Source: Phycicoccus sp. Root101 (lineage in GTDB: Bacteria > Actinomycetota > Actinomycetes > Actinomycetales > Dermatophilaceae). Taken from it: a stretch of 64,000 nucleotides of DNA. The notes beneath the pieces are model-generated. The model was not told the origin of the DNA and did no database searches. It saw only the letters and a list, made by a program, of their open reading frames with translations. The DNA lies in contig NZ_LMCM01000001.1 in the NCBI RefSeq assembly GCF_001426245.1, positions 808,625 through 872,624 on the forward strand, in the 5' to 3' direction. Positions 1 to 10,379 of the stretch are shown one piece after another. A program made the position numbers and the translations under genes. How positions within the stretch are numbered: the stretch's first letter is position 1; each line of letters begins with the position of its first letter.

Positions 1-947
1 TCGGTCAGGCGCTCGGTGGTCTCATCCTCCTTGCTGTTGCCACCAACCTGCCTGAGATCGCCATCACCTACAGCGCAGCGGCCAGCGGGAAGCTGGACGT
101 GGCCGTGAGCAACATCCTCGGCGGTATCGCGATCCAGACGGTGGTCCTCGTCGTGCTGGACGCCTTCGGTGTTCGAGAACGACGGCCGCTGACGTACCAG
201 GCCGCGAGCCTCACCCTGGTCATCGAGGGCGCGATCGTCCTTGCAGTGCTCGTCGTCGTGGTGATGGGCACCCAGCTGCCCAAGGGCCTCGTTGTCGCCC
301 GGCTGACGCCCGACGTCGTGCTCATCGCGCTGGTCTGGGTCGCGGGGCTCATGCTGACCCAACGAGCCGGGGGGACGCTGCCGTGGTCCAACAGCGGTGA
401 AGCCCCCGACAGCCAGCCGAAGCCCCGTGGCCACTCAAAGACGACCCGCTCAGCCGAGGCGACCCGAAAGGGCGTCAGCACCACCCGCGTCGTCCTCATC
501 TTCGGTGCCGCAGCGGTGGCGACCCTGGTTGCCGGGGCCGTCGCCGAGGAGAGTGGCGCGGCGGCGGCCGACCAGGTGGGCCTGTCCGGGGTGCTTTTCG
601 GTGCGACTGTGCTGGCGGCTGCGACGTCGCTGCCGGAGCTCAGTACGGGCTTGAATGCGACCAGGCAGGGTGACTACAAGCTCGCGTTTGGTGACATCTT
701 CGGTGGCAACGCTTTCCTGCCGGTGCTCTTCTTGCTGGCGGTCCTGGTCTCGGGCAAGGCCGTCCTGCCCAACGCCCACGCTGCCGACATCTACCTCACC
801 GGCCTGGCTGCACTTCTGACAGTCATCTACATGGCCGGCCTGATCTTTCGTCCCGGGAAGCAGCACGCCCGTCTCGGCATCGACAGCATCGCCGTGCTGG
901 GGTTCTACGTCGTCGGTGTCATGGGGCTGGTCGTCCTCCCGCAGTAG
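1..947 (+). CDS. Calcium/cation antiporter family (CaCA) membrane protein, 5' truncated by window
   Basis: The frame is open from base 3, so the start lies outside the window and about 314 residues are seen. Both CaCA alpha-repeat signatures are visible: an ATNLPE motif near the left edge followed by a VSNILGG motif, and a second copy, ATSLPELSTG followed by FGDIFGGNAF. These repeats form the ion-binding centre in the Na+/Ca2+ exchanger family. Between them are a hydrophobic stretch and a polar Lys/Arg-rich loop (about in-window residues 130-160), as expected for the cytoplasmic loop separating the two inverted halves. The C-terminal half has about five membrane segments. Family knowledge suggests Na+ or H+ coupled Ca2+ or other cation exchange; the actual ion cannot be read from the sequence. 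Confidence 0.85.
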   Translation, partial: GQALGGLILLAVATNLPEIAITYSAAASGKLDVAVSNILGGIAIQTVVLVVLDAFGVRERRPLTYQAASLTLVIEGAIVLAVLVVVVMGTQLPKGLVVARLTPDVVLIALVWVAGLMLTQRAGGTLPWSNSGEAPDSQPKPRGHSKTTRSAEATRKGVSTTRVVLIFGAAAVATLVAGAVAEESGAAAADQVGLSGVLFGATVLAAATSLPELSTGLNATRQGDYKLAFGDIFGGNAFLPVLFLLAVLVSGKAVLPNAHAADIYLTGLAALLTVIYMAGLIFRPGKQHARLGIDSIAVLGFYVVGVMGLVVLPQ

Positions 948-1428
948 CACCCACGCCGCGCTTCCCGGCTCGTCCGCGGCACGGAGCGTCCCCGTCCCCC
1001 TTCGGACTCGTGAACCGAGTGCTTCGCCTACCCTCCATGGGCAGAACTTACTCAAACTTGGGAGCAGCTCTGCGAAAGCGACTGCGTGTGCGAAACGCGG
1101 GCATCCTCGACCCGAGGTGGATCGGGAGAGGAGCCGCGCTGCCGGTCATCTTGCTCCCGACCCCGCGGAAGGAGTCTGCGTGATCACTACGGGCGGTTCA
1201 CCGGCGACACCTTCGTCATCCATATGACCGATGACAGGGAAGGATTCAACAGGTTCGAGTCCGCGTGCCGCGCTGGGGCTCGGGGCTGGGCGAACGCCTT
1301 GGTCAGCCCCGGTCTGGGCAGGACGACCGAACTTGTGGTCTCGTGCGATGCCTGGTCTCGGTATTTCACGGCTTGACCTCGAGTCCTGACTACGTTTGCG
1401 GACGGCTCGCGCTGGGCACTCTTCTGAC
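948..1428. other. Intergenic, no confident gene
   Basis: No gene is called in these 481 bases. A plus-strand open stretch ending at 1376 has protein-like wording (for example GRFTGDTFVIHMTDDREG) and a purine-rich AAGGAG sits near 1168, but the only start close to it gives 14 codons. It may be a decayed gene or chance. Confidence 0.4.
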
Positions 1429-3576
1429 ATGGCGAAGAAGAGCACGAAGCAGGGTGCCGAAGGGGCGACCAAGACGCAGGCGGCCACCGCGGACGGTGCA
1501 GCTGGGCAGCCACGCGAGCAGCGGACTGCGGTGACCGGTTCGGGGGGTGAGCTGCACCAGTCCGTGGATGATGGCGACGTCCTTACGACGGCGCACGGCA
1601 CCCCGCTGTCTGACAACCAGAACAGCCTCCGGGCGGGCCAGCGGGGTCCCACCCTGTTGGAGGACTTCGCCATGCGGGAGAAGATCTTCCACTTCGATCA
1701 TGAGCGGATCCCTGAGCGCGTCGTTCATGCTCGCGGTTATGGGGCGCACGGTACCTTCGAGACCACTGCCGACCTGTCTGACATCACTCGAGCGGCGATC
1801 TTCGCCACACCCGGCGCCACGACTGAGGCCTTCGTGCGGTTCTCCACGGTCGCCGGCGCAAAGGGGTCCTTCGACCTCGCGCGTGACGTGCGCGGGTTCG
1901 CGGTAAAGCTGTACACGACCGAGGGCAACTGGGACCTCGTCGGCAACAACATCCCGGTCTTCTTCATCCAGGACGCCATCAAGTTTCCCGACCTGGTCCA
2001 CGCCGTCAAGGAGGATCCGGACCGCGGTTTCCCGCAGGCGCAGTCCGCGCACGACACATTCTGGGACTTTGTGTCCTTCACGCCCGAGTCGATTCACATG
2101 ACGTTGTGGCAGATGTCCGACCGCGCCATTCCCAGGTCTTTCCGCTTCATGGAGGGCTTCGGCGTCCACACGTTCCGCTTCGTCAACGCCGATGGCAAGT
2201 CGACCTTCGTCAAGTTCCATTGGCGGCCCCTGCAGGGCCTTCAGTCGGTGCTGTGGAACGAGGCAGTCAAGATCAACGGCGCCGACCCCGACTTCCACCG
2301 TCGAGACCTCTGGGACGCCATCACTGCCGGCGACCTACCGCAATGGGACCTGGCCGTCCAAGTGTTCGACGAAACCTTCGCAGACGAGTTCGACTTCGAC
2401 GTGCTGGACGCGACCAAGCTCATCCCCGAGGAGCTCGTCCCGCTGCGGGTCGTCGGCCGCCTGACCCTGGACCGGGTAGTCGACAACGACTTCGCCGAGA
2501 CGGAGCAGGTTGCCTTCCATACCGGCAACGTCCCGCCAGGGATCGACTTCTCGGACGACCCGCTCCTCCAGGGCCGCAACTTCTCCTACCTTGACACCCA
2601 GCTGTCGCGCCTCGGCACACCCAACTTCACGCAGCTACCAGTCAACGCTCCTCGCTGTCCGGTCGCGCACTTCCAGCGTGACGGACAGATGCAGACGAAC
2701 GTGCCTATGGGGCAGGTCAACTACGAACCCAACGGCTTTGCCGGACCGCAACGCGGTCCCCGCGCTGATGCGCAAGCCGGGTTCCGGTCCTACGCACAGT
2801 CCCTTGACGGTGAGAAGGGCAGGGTTCGTTCGGCGACCTTCGCCGACCACTACAGCCAGGCGCGCCAGTTCTACGTGAGCCAGACCCCGGTCGAGCAGGA
2901 CCACATCGTCAAGGCCTACACATTCGAGCTCAGCAAATGCGAGCTCCCGGAGGTGCGGTCGCGCATCCTTGCTCATCTGCTCAACGTCCACGAGGACCTG
3001 GCGAATGCTGTGGCTGCCGGACTCGGGATGCCACTGCCCGAGCCTGCGATCGCGGCAGTGGAGCCCCGCACCGACCTGGCCCCGTCGGACGCGCTCAGCA
3101 TCCTCAAGAAGGGGCCGAAGAGCTTCGCCGGTCGCAAGCTGGGCGTCATGGTCACCGACGGCACCGACGCGGCCGTCCTGCAGGCCCTGCGCGAGGCGGT
3201 CACGCAGGCCGGCGCCGTCCTCGAGACGATCGCCCCGGTCGTGGGGGGCGTCGTGCTCAGCGACGGCTCCACGCTGCTGGCGGACCAGATGATCGATGGC
3301 GGCCCGTCGGTGCTGTATGACGCCGTGGCACTGCTTCCTTCGACCGCCGGAGCCAAGTGGCTGGCCGGCCGCAGCACCGCGAAGGACTTCGTCGCGGATG
3401 CCTTCGCTCACCACAAGTTCATCGGCTACACCACCAAGGCACAGCCCTTGCTCGCAGCCGCCGGTGTAGCCGACTCGATTGACGCCGGGTGCGTCAAGCT
3501 CACGAAGTCCTCGGCGGTGAAGTTCATCAAGACGTGTGGCGCCCTGCGGCACTGGGACCGGGAGGTCCAACCGTAA
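1429..3576 (+). CDS. katE: Large-subunit (clade 2) monofunctional catalase with C-terminal DJ-1/PfpI-like domain
   Basis: This 715-residue protein disproportionates hydrogen peroxide in the cytoplasm using heme. The length matches HPII-type catalases (about 700-750 residues), not the 500-residue small-subunit type. Visible active-site elements are the distal His100 in [11 protein letters not shown], the Asn173/174 pair in [13 protein letters not shown], and the proximal heme Tyr387 in [15 protein letters not shown]. Residues from about 560 ([15 protein letters not shown]) form the flavodoxin/DJ-1-like domain typical of this clade. The ATG at 1429 is chosen; an in-frame TTG at 1396 would add 11 residues, and neither has a good ribosome binding site. 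The first 50 residues are low-complexity and polar, as in other KatE proteins. The gene stands alone, flanked by non-coding DNA. Confidence 0.96.
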   Translation: MAKKSTKQGAEGATKTQAATADGAAGQPREQRTAVTGSGGELHQSVDDGDVLTTAHGTPLSDNQNSLRAGQRGPTLLEDFAMREKIFHFDHERIPERVVHARGYGAHGTFETTADLSDITRAAIFATPGATTEAFVRFSTVAGAKGSFDLARDVRGFAVKLYTTEGNWDLVGNNIPVFFIQDAIKFPDLVHAVKEDPDRGFPQAQSAHDTFWDFVSFTPESIHMTLWQMSDRAIPRSFRFMEGFGVHTFRFVNADGKSTFVKFHWRPLQGLQSVLWNEAVKINGADPDFHRRDLWDAITAGDLPQWDLAVQVFDETFADEFDFDVLDATKLIPEELVPLRVVGRLTLDRVVDNDFAETEQVAFHTGNVPPGIDFSDDPLLQGRNFSYLDTQLSRLGTPNFTQLPVNAPRCPVAHFQRDGQMQTNVPMGQVNYEPNGFAGPQRGPRADAQAGFRSYAQSLDGEKGRVRSATFADHYSQARQFYVSQTPVEQDHIVKAYTFELSKCELPEVRSRILAHLLNVHEDLANAVAAGLGMPLPEPAIAAVEPRTDLAPSDALSILKKGPKSFAGRKLGVMVTDGTDAAVLQALREAVTQAGAVLETIAPVVGGVVLSDGSTLLADQMIDGGPSVLYDAVALLPSTAGAKWLAGRSTAKDFVADAFAHHKFIGYTTKAQPLLAAAGVADSIDAGCVKLTKSSAVKFIKTCGALRHWDREVQP

Positions 3577-3879
3577 GCAGGTCCCACGGGAGCGCGGACA
3601 AGGCCGCACAGGCGCTCGTGCACGGTCGGGAGTGCCGCTGGACAGGGGCAGCACGAACCCGGAACGGGGTCAGGACAGGTCGTGCCAGTTGGCCTACGTC
3701 GCCCGTACGCGGAGCGACAACACGTTCGGACGCCGTGTTCTGTTCGCTCCACCGCTCGCCTCCTGCCGCGACCGTAGCGGTGGTCTTGCGTCCCGTAGGT
3801 GGGGCCGGTGGCGGCTGGCAGCGTCCCGGCCCGCCGACCGTAAGGTGGCCTCGCCCCACATTCAGAGTTGAGAGACACC
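3577..3879. other. Intergenic region between katE and the APC permease
   Basis: No coding signal is seen. The last 100 bases are rich in GGC/GCC blocks and could form structure upstream of the permease. No specific riboswitch class could be assigned by eye. Confidence 0.3.
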
Positions 3880-5856
3880 GTGAACGCTTCTGACCCGCTG
3901 GTCATGCCCGCCCGAGTAGCCAGCCCTGCCAAGCGCGTCGATCCCACCAAGCCCGGCGCAAAGTGGTTGCTCGAGCACCGGGTGCAGCCCGTCGGTCCCG
4001 AGTCCGGCGAGGAGCACACGACGCCGCACGCGTGGTGGAAGGTGATGACCCTGACCGGGGTCGACTACTTCTCCACGTTGGCGTACCTGCCAGGTATCGC
4101 AGCCTTGGCCGCGGGGGCGTTGTCGCCGTTGGCGACGCTTCTCATCGTCCTGCTGACCCTGCTGGGGATGCTGCCGATGTACTCGCGGGTCGCCAGGGAG
4201 AGCCCGCACGGGCAGGGGTCGGTCGCGATGCTGGAGGACCTGCTGCCTTTTTGGCGCGGCAAGGTCTTCGTCCTGGTGCTGCTCGGCTTCGTGGCCACAT
4301 CCTGGATCATCACCATCACTTTGTCCGCGGCGGACGCGTCGGTGCACGTGCTGGAGTCCCCGTTCTTTCCGTCCGGTCTGCACGGGCACGCGGTGGCCAT
4401 CACGGTGTTCCTGCTGCTCGTGCTCGGCGGGGTGTTCCTGCTCGGATTCAGCGAGGCCGTCAGCGTGGCCATCCCGCTGGTGGCGGTGTTCCTGGCTCTG
4501 AACGCGGTCGTCGTGGTCAAGGGCCTGGTCGAGGTCTTCACTACCGACGGCGCCCTGTCCGCGTGGACGTCCGCCCTGTCCGATAGCGGTGGCGTGAGTG
4601 GTGCCATCGGGCCGGCAGTCATCGCCTTCCCGCTCCTGGTCCTGGGCCTGTCCGGGTTCGAGACCGGGGTGTCGATGATGCCGCTGGTCGCCGCAGAGGG
4701 TGAAAGCGCTGCCGAGAAGCTGGCCTCCCGGATCCGCAACACCCGCAAGCTCCTGGCCGGTGCGGCGCTGATCATGAGCGTGTACCTGCTGTCCACCAGC
4801 TTCGTCACCACCGTCCTCATCCCGACGAAGGAGTTCAAGGCCGGAGGGGCAGCCAATGGTCGCGCCCTGGCGTACCTGGCCCACGAGATGTTCGGCGACG
4901 GGTTCGGCACCGTCTACGACATCAGCACCATCCTCATCCTGTGGTTTGCGGGTGCCTCGGCGATGGCCGGCCTGATCAACATCGTGCCCCGGTACCTACC
5001 CGCGTACGGCATGGCACCGGAGTGGGCCCGCGCGGTGCGGCCGGTCGTGCTGGTCTACACCGTGATCTGCATCGTCATCACGTTCGCCTTCGGCGCCGAC
5101 GTCAACGCCCAGGCCGGCGCGTACGCCACGGGGATCCTGGCGATGATGGTCTCGGGCGCGGTCGCGGTCACCATCTCCGCGTACCGGCACCGGCAAAGAG
5201 CCGCCGCGGCAGGGTTCGCCGTCCTGACCCTGATCCTGCTGTATGCCTTGGTGGAAAACATCCGCGAGAAGCCGGACGGTATCGCCATCTCCGGGCTGTT
5301 CATCCTCGGCATCGTCGTGGTCTCGCTGATCTCCCGCATCAGCCGCACCACCGAGCTGCGCGTCGAACACATCGAGTTCGACGAGGATGCCCGGCGCATC
5401 ATCGAGGAGTCCGTCGCCCATGACGGGCTCCTGAACATCATCGCGAACAAGCGCCAAGCCGGCGACGAGGCCGAGTACGTCGCCAAGGAGGCCGAACAGC
5501 GATCGATGAATCCGGTTCCAGGACGGTCCGACGTGCTGTTCCTCGAGGTCGACATCGACGACCCCTCCGACTTCGCGGACGTCCTCCGAGTGCATGGGGT
5601 ACAGGTGGGCGGGTACCGCATCCTGCGGGTGGCCAGCCCCGCCGCACCCAACGCCATCGCCGCAGTCCTTCTTGCCTTGCGGGACGCGACCGGACTGCAC
5701 CCGCACTGCCATTTCGAGTGGGCCGAAGGGTCCCCGGTCGCCCACCTGCTGCGCTACCTGCTCCTGGGCCGCGGGGACACCCCACCCGTCGTGCGCGAGA
5801 TCATCCGCAAGGTCGAGCCGGACCCGACGCAGCGCCCCAGCATCCACGTCAGCTGA
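3880..5856 (+). CDS. APC-superfamily permease with long C-terminal cytoplasmic domain
   Basis: This 658-residue integral membrane protein starts at GTG 3880; an in-frame TTG at 3868 is possible. After a 50-residue polar N-terminus, the first helix carries [14 protein letters not shown], which corresponds to the unwound helix 1 region of APC transporters. About twelve hydrophobic segments follow to residue about 500, including [14 protein letters not shown] and [15 protein letters not shown]. The last 150 residues are soluble and acidic/basic mixed. Helix 1 and the SEA.S and helix 6-like motifs recall KimA-type potassium importers of the same superfamily, but the similarity is only in short motifs. 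An amino acid permease is the default alternative. The gene is monocistronic in this window. Confidence 0.8.
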   Translation: MNASDPLVMPARVASPAKRVDPTKPGAKWLLEHRVQPVGPESGEEHTTPHAWWKVMTLTGVDYFSTLAYLPGIAALAAGALSPLATLLIVLLTLLGMLPMYSRVARESPHGQGSVAMLEDLLPFWRGKVFVLVLLGFVATSWIITITLSAADASVHVLESPFFPSGLHGHAVAITVFLLLVLGGVFLLGFSEAVSVAIPLVAVFLALNAVVVVKGLVEVFTTDGALSAWTSALSDSGGVSGAIGPAVIAFPLLVLGLSGFETGVSMMPLVAAEGESAAEKLASRIRNTRKLLAGAALIMSVYLLSTSFVTTVLIPTKEFKAGGAANGRALAYLAHEMFGDGFGTVYDISTILILWFAGASAMAGLINIVPRYLPAYGMAPEWARAVRPVVLVYTVICIVITFAFGADVNAQAGAYATGILAMMVSGAVAVTISAYRHRQRAAAAGFAVLTLILLYALVENIREKPDGIAISGLFILGIVVVSLISRISRTTELRVEHIEFDEDARRIIEESVAHDGLLNIIANKRQAGDEAEYVAKEAEQRSMNPVPGRSDVLFLEVDIDDPSDFADVLRVHGVQVGGYRILRVASPAAPNAIAAVLLALRDATGLHPHCHFEWAEGSPVAHLLRYLLLGRGDTPPVVREIIRKVEPDPTQRPSIHVS

Positions 5857-6138
5857 TCACTTCCCCGACGCAACGGACGACCCAACGTCCCGCTCAGACC
5901 ACCGCAGCTCAGGTGTCACCTATCCGTGCAGGAGACCCCTCCATACCTCCAGGCGCCGGCCGTCCCGCCGAAGGCACCTCTACCCGCCAAGGTGGACGTG
6001 GTCTGGCCATGCCCGGCCGCTGTCTGACCTATCTCCGTTCACGGACAAGGTGACATCTCGGCATAGACCGAGTTGAATCGCGGCAGCGACCATGCGCGGT
6101 CGGCCACCCGCCCGCTTTGGGGCAGAGAGGGAGCCCTA

Positions 6139-6855
6139 ATGCCCCGGGAGTTGGACGAGACCTGGCAGATGCTGGACGATTTCGCCGAAGTAGCGCGCCT
6201 CGCCCACATGCAGGACGACCACAAGCAGGCTCTCGCTGCACTGTGCGAGCTCGCCATGAAGGTAGTCGAGGGGGATCACGCGTCCATCACCACCGTGAAT
6301 CGAGGCAAGTTCGCCCCTGTCGCGAGCACCAGCGACCTGCCGAACCAGGTCGACGGCATCCAGTACACGAGCGGTGAGGGACCCTGCCTCGACGCCGCGC
6401 AGATCGCTGACGGAGTCCGCATCAACGACCTGGCCACTGACACACGCTGGCCCACCTTCGGACACAAGACATCCAGCGAGCTCGGAATGCACAGCATGGT
6501 CGCCGCCGTGCGCCCCGTGAGTGAGGACGTCGTGAGCGCGGTCAACGTCTACGCCGCCCGCGTCGACGCGTTCACAGAGGAGCACGAGACGTTGCTGTCG
6601 ATCTTCGCCTCTACCGCAGCGGGCACCTTGCGCGTCGCGCACCATGACGACAGGGCCAAGCACCTGGAACGGGCCCTGCACACCAGTCGCCGCATCGGAG
6701 TGGCGCTGGGGATCCTGATGAACAGCCGTCGCGTCAGCCTCGAGCAGGCCTGGGACCTGCTGTCCAAGGCGAGCCAGGATCAGAACATCAAGCTGTCCGT
6801 GCTCGCCGCGCAGGTCCTCGAGACAGGAAGCCTGGAGCCGCCTGCAGGTGACTGA
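6139..6855 (+). CDS. GAF-ANTAR domain regulator
   Basis: This 238-residue protein starts at ATG 6139 behind a purine-rich AGAGAGGGAG site; an upstream in-frame ATG at 6073 has no such site. Residues about 30-170 form a GAF sensor domain, with the typical YTSGEGPCLDAA motif followed by RWPTFG. Residues about 180-235 form an ANTAR RNA-binding domain, seen in ALHTSRRIGVALGILMNSRR followed by LEQAWDLLSKASQDQNIKL. ANTAR proteins usually act as antiterminators on paired hexaloop hairpins in mRNA leaders. GAF-ANTAR proteins without a receiver domain are common in actinobacteria, where they are thought to sense small ligands or redox state. The target RNA is not evident nearby. Confidence 0.92.
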   Translation: MPRELDETWQMLDDFAEVARLAHMQDDHKQALAALCELAMKVVEGDHASITTVNRGKFAPVASTSDLPNQVDGIQYTSGEGPCLDAAQIADGVRINDLATDTRWPTFGHKTSSELGMHSMVAAVRPVSEDVVSAVNVYAARVDAFTEEHETLLSIFASTAAGTLRVAHHDDRAKHLERALHTSRRIGVALGILMNSRRVSLEQAWDLLSKASQDQNIKLSVLAAQVLETGSLEPPAGD

Positions 6856-7277
6856 GGGAGCCCGCTGTTCGACTCCCCCAGCCATCCGCGCCATACCCAT
6901 CCGTTTTGTCGACATGCACCAACGGACACACAGGCAACGGCGATTCTCGCTTTCGCATGACCGGTCGCCGCCCTGCACCGCCCCAAGCGGTCCTTCCCCT
7001 GGCTCGAAGCGGACGGGCCTCGCAGAGTTTCACAGTCAGCCATTGACCCAGCGCGCAAGAAGAGGAGGACGTCCTGTCGAGTCGGCAGCCGAGGCTGCGA
7101 CGCTCCTGTGCGGCAGGACTTCGATGAGACGCATCCGACGCCGCTGACGCCGGGAGTCAAGCTCCCCTGATCGGGCGCCCGCCGCCCTTTGCGTACGGCT
7201 ACAGCGGTGCCGACAGCCAGCCCGGGGAGACACCCGCGAAGGGTGTCAAAGCAGGCAGGGCAGGGTAGAAACCCCCC
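6856..7277. other. Intergenic, no gene seen
   Basis: These 422 bases have no convincing coding frame. A GTTCGACTCC sequence at 6867 resembles the T-loop of a tRNA or tmRNA, but its flanks do not pair. Confidence 0.4.
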
Positions 7278-7400
7278 ATGCGTATAGGAAGAGTCAACGT
7301 CCAGCCCCTCGGGGGCGCAGCCGGGTGCCTCACGATGATCCTCGTGTCAGTGATTCTCTCGATCGTGCTGACCGTCGGACTCAACCTTCTCTTGCACTGA
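7278..7400 (+). CDS. Small single-pass membrane protein, 40 residues
   Basis: ATG 7278 opens 40 codons ending in TGA at 7398. The product has a short basic N-terminus (MRIGRVNVQPLGGAAG), one Cys, and then a single hydrophobic helix (LTMILVSVILSIVLTVGLNLLL). A GGGCAGGG stretch lies about 10 bases upstream. The clean layout of Gly-rich juxtamembrane segment plus one Val/Leu helix, in a region otherwise lacking reading frames, supports a real gene. Small actinobacterial proteins of this layout occur, but I cannot assign a function. It could be an assembly or regulatory membrane peptide. Confidence 0.55.
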   Translation: MRIGRVNVQPLGGAAGCLTMILVSVILSIVLTVGLNLLLH

Positions 7401-8109
7401 TCTGCGAGGTGTCGGCGTTTTTAACCGCTGGATTCATCCGCGCCTCTCCGCCGACTCGTAGTTCGGGCATCGCGGCGCCCGCTGTGACTACGCCGCGTGT
7501 TCGACCGTGAGTTCTGTGATGTAGGCCCAGCATATCGCGCCTGTCACAAGCGATCGCACCTGATAGATCCGGCAATGCTCCGCCTGAAGGCAACGGTCGT
7601 GGGCATCCTCAACGACCTCAACGAGACCGGCGCAGGCGCCTACGCGATCGCACACTCGCGTGTGCGGAGTGAACCTGAGCGTCTGCATGTGTCCAGTATC
7701 AACGGCGGCGGTCGCCGCCGCCCATGGCTACTTTGAGTCGTTTGGCCCGTGATGCGGTCTACTCCAAGTGGACCAGGCGAAGGTGTACGCCTTCCGGCTC
7801 ACGATGCACGTGTTCATACCGCCGTCAATTTGCACACTCGTTCAGGACCGTGGGTCAGTCGTAAAGGAACCGAGCGACGAGCGGGAAAGTCCGGCTTCAC
7901 GCCCATCGCCCGGGATGGTCGAGTCGCGGCGGTGGCCGGCAGACCAAGCGGTCGTGCAGGCTGGCACTGCGCCACTGATGGCGTTGAGAGCCAGTCGCAT
8001 GGCGACTATTTCACGCGCCTCCAGGGCAACGAGGGGCCCTGTAACCGCGCGCAACGCCCCAGCGGTTGTCTGGTTCGCGCGGTCGCTAGCGGCCTGACAG
8101 TCTTGAGAT
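7401..8109. other. Long intergenic region, possible gene remnants
   Basis: These 709 bases hold several short open frames on both strands, none with a clear start site or family. A plus-strand stretch around 7574-7680 reads like protein (KATVVGILNDLNETGAGAYA). The composition is less GC-rich than the core region. I see no gene I would defend. Confidence 0.35.
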
Positions 8110-9153
8110 GTGCAGTTGTTGTCTCAGCAACGGGTCCCTGGTTGTCCCAAGCGGATGGTGTACGGCCCATGCGGTGGAGTTCGCGTCGACGGTGAATGCG
8201 AGATGATCCCGCATCCGTGTGTCTTCGACAGGTTAGCTGACCTTCCGGATCGCCTTCTCGGCGATGGCGAGGCACTGGCCGTCGATCGGCTCATGACGCC
8301 GTCTGCCCGGTGGCAACCACCGCTCGTCTTGACGGATCTGAGCGTGCCGCCGGCCGACGCTGCGACTCTGCGCTCCACGGCCCGCCTGCTGGCGCCGAGC
8401 TGTGACGCTGTCTTGGTAGGCGACCACCAGGACCGCGTTGACTTTCCGCCGAGCACGCTTGCCCGGCTGATTGCCGACGCTGACGCTGTTCCGTGGGTGA
8501 CGCTGGCCTGCCGGGATCGCAACCGGGTCAGCCTCGAGCAGGAGCTGCACGCCCTTGCACTTGACCAGCTTGCAACAGTGCTGTGCGTCACCGGCGACGG
8601 CCGGGCTTACGACGTGCGCCCCGAGGTGAGCCAGGCTTTCGATCTCGACGGTACCCGGCTGGCCGCGCTGGCCGCGCGCTTAGGGCTGTCCGTGGCGGTG
8701 GTGGAGACTCCAACCGCGCGCCCGGTGGCCTTGCGGCCAAGGAGGTTGGTGCACAAGCAGCAGGTCGGCCAGGCTGGAGTGGGCGTGCTGAACCACGTGC
8801 CAAGCGCGGCCATGCTGGTCGAGTTCCTGGACACGGCCCGAGCGGCCGGGCTGCAGATTCCCGTGATCGCCTCGGTCGTGGTGTTCACCGACGAGCGTTC
8901 AGCGAAGGCGCTGGCTGCGCTGCCGGGTCTGGAGATCGCACCGGAGCGCCTGGAGACCGTGCTGACGGCCGACGACCCGGTCGCGGCCGGTATCGCGGCG
9001 GCGGTGGACGAGGCAGTCGAGCTGCTGGGCTTGTCCGGCGTGGCGGGGGTGAACTTGTCCGGGCTCGCGTCGGCCAGGGGCGTGCAAGCCGCCGCCGAGA
9101 TCCAGGCCGAGATCGGCCACCGAATCCGAGCGGCGCGAGGTGTACGCCGGTGA
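8110..9153 (+). CDS. MetV-like Cys domain fused to methylenetetrahydrofolate reductase (MetF)-like domain
   Basis: This 347-residue protein starts at GTG 8110. Residues 1-40 carry the MTHFR_C (MetV) signature CPKRMVYGPCGGVRVDGEC with cysteines 12, 21, 30 and 37, a pattern known in MetV proteins to hold a metal or Fe-S cluster. The remainder follows the MetF TIM-barrel layout: LVLTDLSVP at strand 1, WVTLACRDRNR at the folate-binding region, a short TVLCVTGDG strand, and LNHVPSAAMLVEFLDTAR before IPVIASVV. Canonical MetF is about 300 residues without the Cys module, and acetogen MetV is a separate subunit; here both are in one chain with the Cys module first. Role by inference: a one-carbon folate enzyme. 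It overlaps the next gene by four bases (GTGA), so the two are translationally coupled. Confidence 0.8.
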   Translation: MQLLSQQRVPGCPKRMVYGPCGGVRVDGECEMIPHPCVFDRLADLPDRLLGDGEALAVDRLMTPSARWQPPLVLTDLSVPPADAATLRSTARLLAPSCDAVLVGDHQDRVDFPPSTLARLIADADAVPWVTLACRDRNRVSLEQELHALALDQLATVLCVTGDGRAYDVRPEVSQAFDLDGTRLAALAARLGLSVAVVETPTARPVALRPRRLVHKQQVGQAGVGVLNHVPSAAMLVEFLDTARAAGLQIPVIASVVVFTDERSAKALAALPGLEIAPERLETVLTADDPVAAGIAAAVDEAVELLGLSGVAGVNLSGLASARGVQAAAEIQAEIGHRIRAARGVRR

Positions 9154-9917
9154 GCGACTCCTTCGACGCGATGGACGCCGAGTTCGACACGGTCGCGGCC
9201 TGGACTGCGGAGGTCGTCGCTGGCCTGGCCCTACCCGATCGGATTCCGGCGGGATGCCGAGGCAGCGGTAGCCCTGGGGCGCTGCACTGGTTGCTCGACC
9301 ACCTACAGCCGCAAGCCCAGGAGACGTTCCTGGACTGCGGCGGTGGCATCGGCGGACCTGCCGCATTCGCGGCACGAGAGACCGGCGTACGCCCCCTGTT
9401 GACCGACCCGGAGCGCGGGGCGTGTAAAGCCGCACGCTCCCTGTTCGGGCTGGCCGCGCTGCAAGCGGGGAGCCAGCTGCCGATTGCGACAGGGGCCATC
9501 GGAGCCGGGTGGAGCCTCGGAGTGCTGTGCACTGTGGACGACCAACCAGCGTACCTAGCCGAGATCCGGCGGGTGCTGCGGCCGGAGGCGCGCTTCGGCA
9601 TGATTGTCTACTGCGCTGCTCACTCCGGAGACCTTCGATTGGAACCGCCTGAGGGCAACGCATTCCCGACCGTTGAGGCCTTGGAGAGGCTGCTCGCGGA
9701 AGCATCGCTGCGGGTGCTGAGCAGTGGCTGGACCGACCACTTCGCGGCGTTCCCAGCCAACTGGGAAGACGTCATGGCGACCGTCCAGGCGGAACTCGAG
9801 TGCCATCACAGGGACGATCCCCGGTGGAAGACGGCTGAGGAACAGTCGAGCAAGATGGGTGCGCTGCTTGGGGCCGGTGAGGTACGCGGGAAGATGCTCG
9901 TGCTCAGGCCGGTCTGA
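9150..9917 (+). CDS. Class I SAM-dependent methyltransferase-like protein
   Basis: This 255-residue protein begins at GTG 9150, inside the stop of the preceding gene. Motif I is clear (FLDCGGGIGGPAAFAAR, about residues 63-79), followed by the acidic strand-2 end in PLLTDPERGA and the strand-4 region WSLGVLCTVDD. LRPEARFGMIVYC is the usual post-motif segment for SAM methyltransferases. There is no membrane segment or signal. The substrate is unknown. Coupling to the MetF-like gene suggests a shared one-carbon pathway, for example methyl transfer to or from an unusual acceptor, but that is inference. The spacing after motif I differs from typical small-molecule methyltransferases, so a non-enzymatic or altered role is possible. 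Confidence 0.75.
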   Translation: MSDSFDAMDAEFDTVAAWTAEVVAGLALPDRIPAGCRGSGSPGALHWLLDHLQPQAQETFLDCGGGIGGPAAFAARETGVRPLLTDPERGACKAARSLFGLAALQAGSQLPIATGAIGAGWSLGVLCTVDDQPAYLAEIRRVLRPEARFGMIVYCAAHSGDLRLEPPEGNAFPTVEALERLLAEASLRVLSSGWTDHFAAFPANWEDVMATVQAELECHHRDDPRWKTAEEQSSKMGALLGAGEVRGKMLVLRPV

Positions 9918-10379
9918 CCGTCGGGTGGGGGTTGTGCTGCCACAACACGAACGCGACGACGGACGGCCTGCTACCGCAGGAATGAAGCAACGGACGCCCG
10001 TGCGTGCGGTTTGTCCTTCAGGGGAGGCACACGACTGGCCCTCGAGAGTGCTGACGGCGTACTAACGCCACGTGGGTGCCTTCGACGAAGGTCCTGGGGA
10101 TCGGGGACGTTTCTTGCTGACGTCGCCTCCCTCGGATCCACGCGGCCTCTTCCGCTGATCGATCAGACAGTCTCGAGATGCGTCTGGCCACGAACCGAGT
10201 CATAGGGACAGCCGTGGGTGTCCTTGTGGAATGCCACCGACTCGAGCAGGCACCGCAGTCGACGTGTCGCCTCCGTCAGTAGTCGTACGAACCGAAGAGT
10301 GGGTGACGTCGCAGACGAACCGCTCCGCACCGGCAACCTGGCGACCCCCTCGAAAGGGTCGTGGGAGGGGATGTTGCGT
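9918..10379. other. Intergenic, no gene seen
   Basis: These 462 bases follow the methyltransferase gene. No frame with a ribosome binding site or protein-like composition was found on either strand, and no strong hairpin follows the stop. Confidence 0.4.

Noticed and set aside
1086-1376. Plus-strand open frame of 96 codons with some protein-like wording
   Set aside because: No ribosome binding site at its start, low-complexity beginning, and no recognisable family.
6867-6883. GTTCGACTCCCCCAGCC resembles a tRNA or tmRNA T-arm and 3' end, a possible integration site remnant
   Set aside because: The five bases before TTCGA (CGCTG) do not pair with those after the loop, and no acceptor or anticodon arm is present upstream.
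7749-8195. 148-codon plus-strand frame upstream of the MetV/MetF-like gene
   Set aside because: It overlaps the well-supported gene at 8110 and its composition is Arg/Ser/Gly-rich, typical of an out-of-frame reading of GC-rich DNA.
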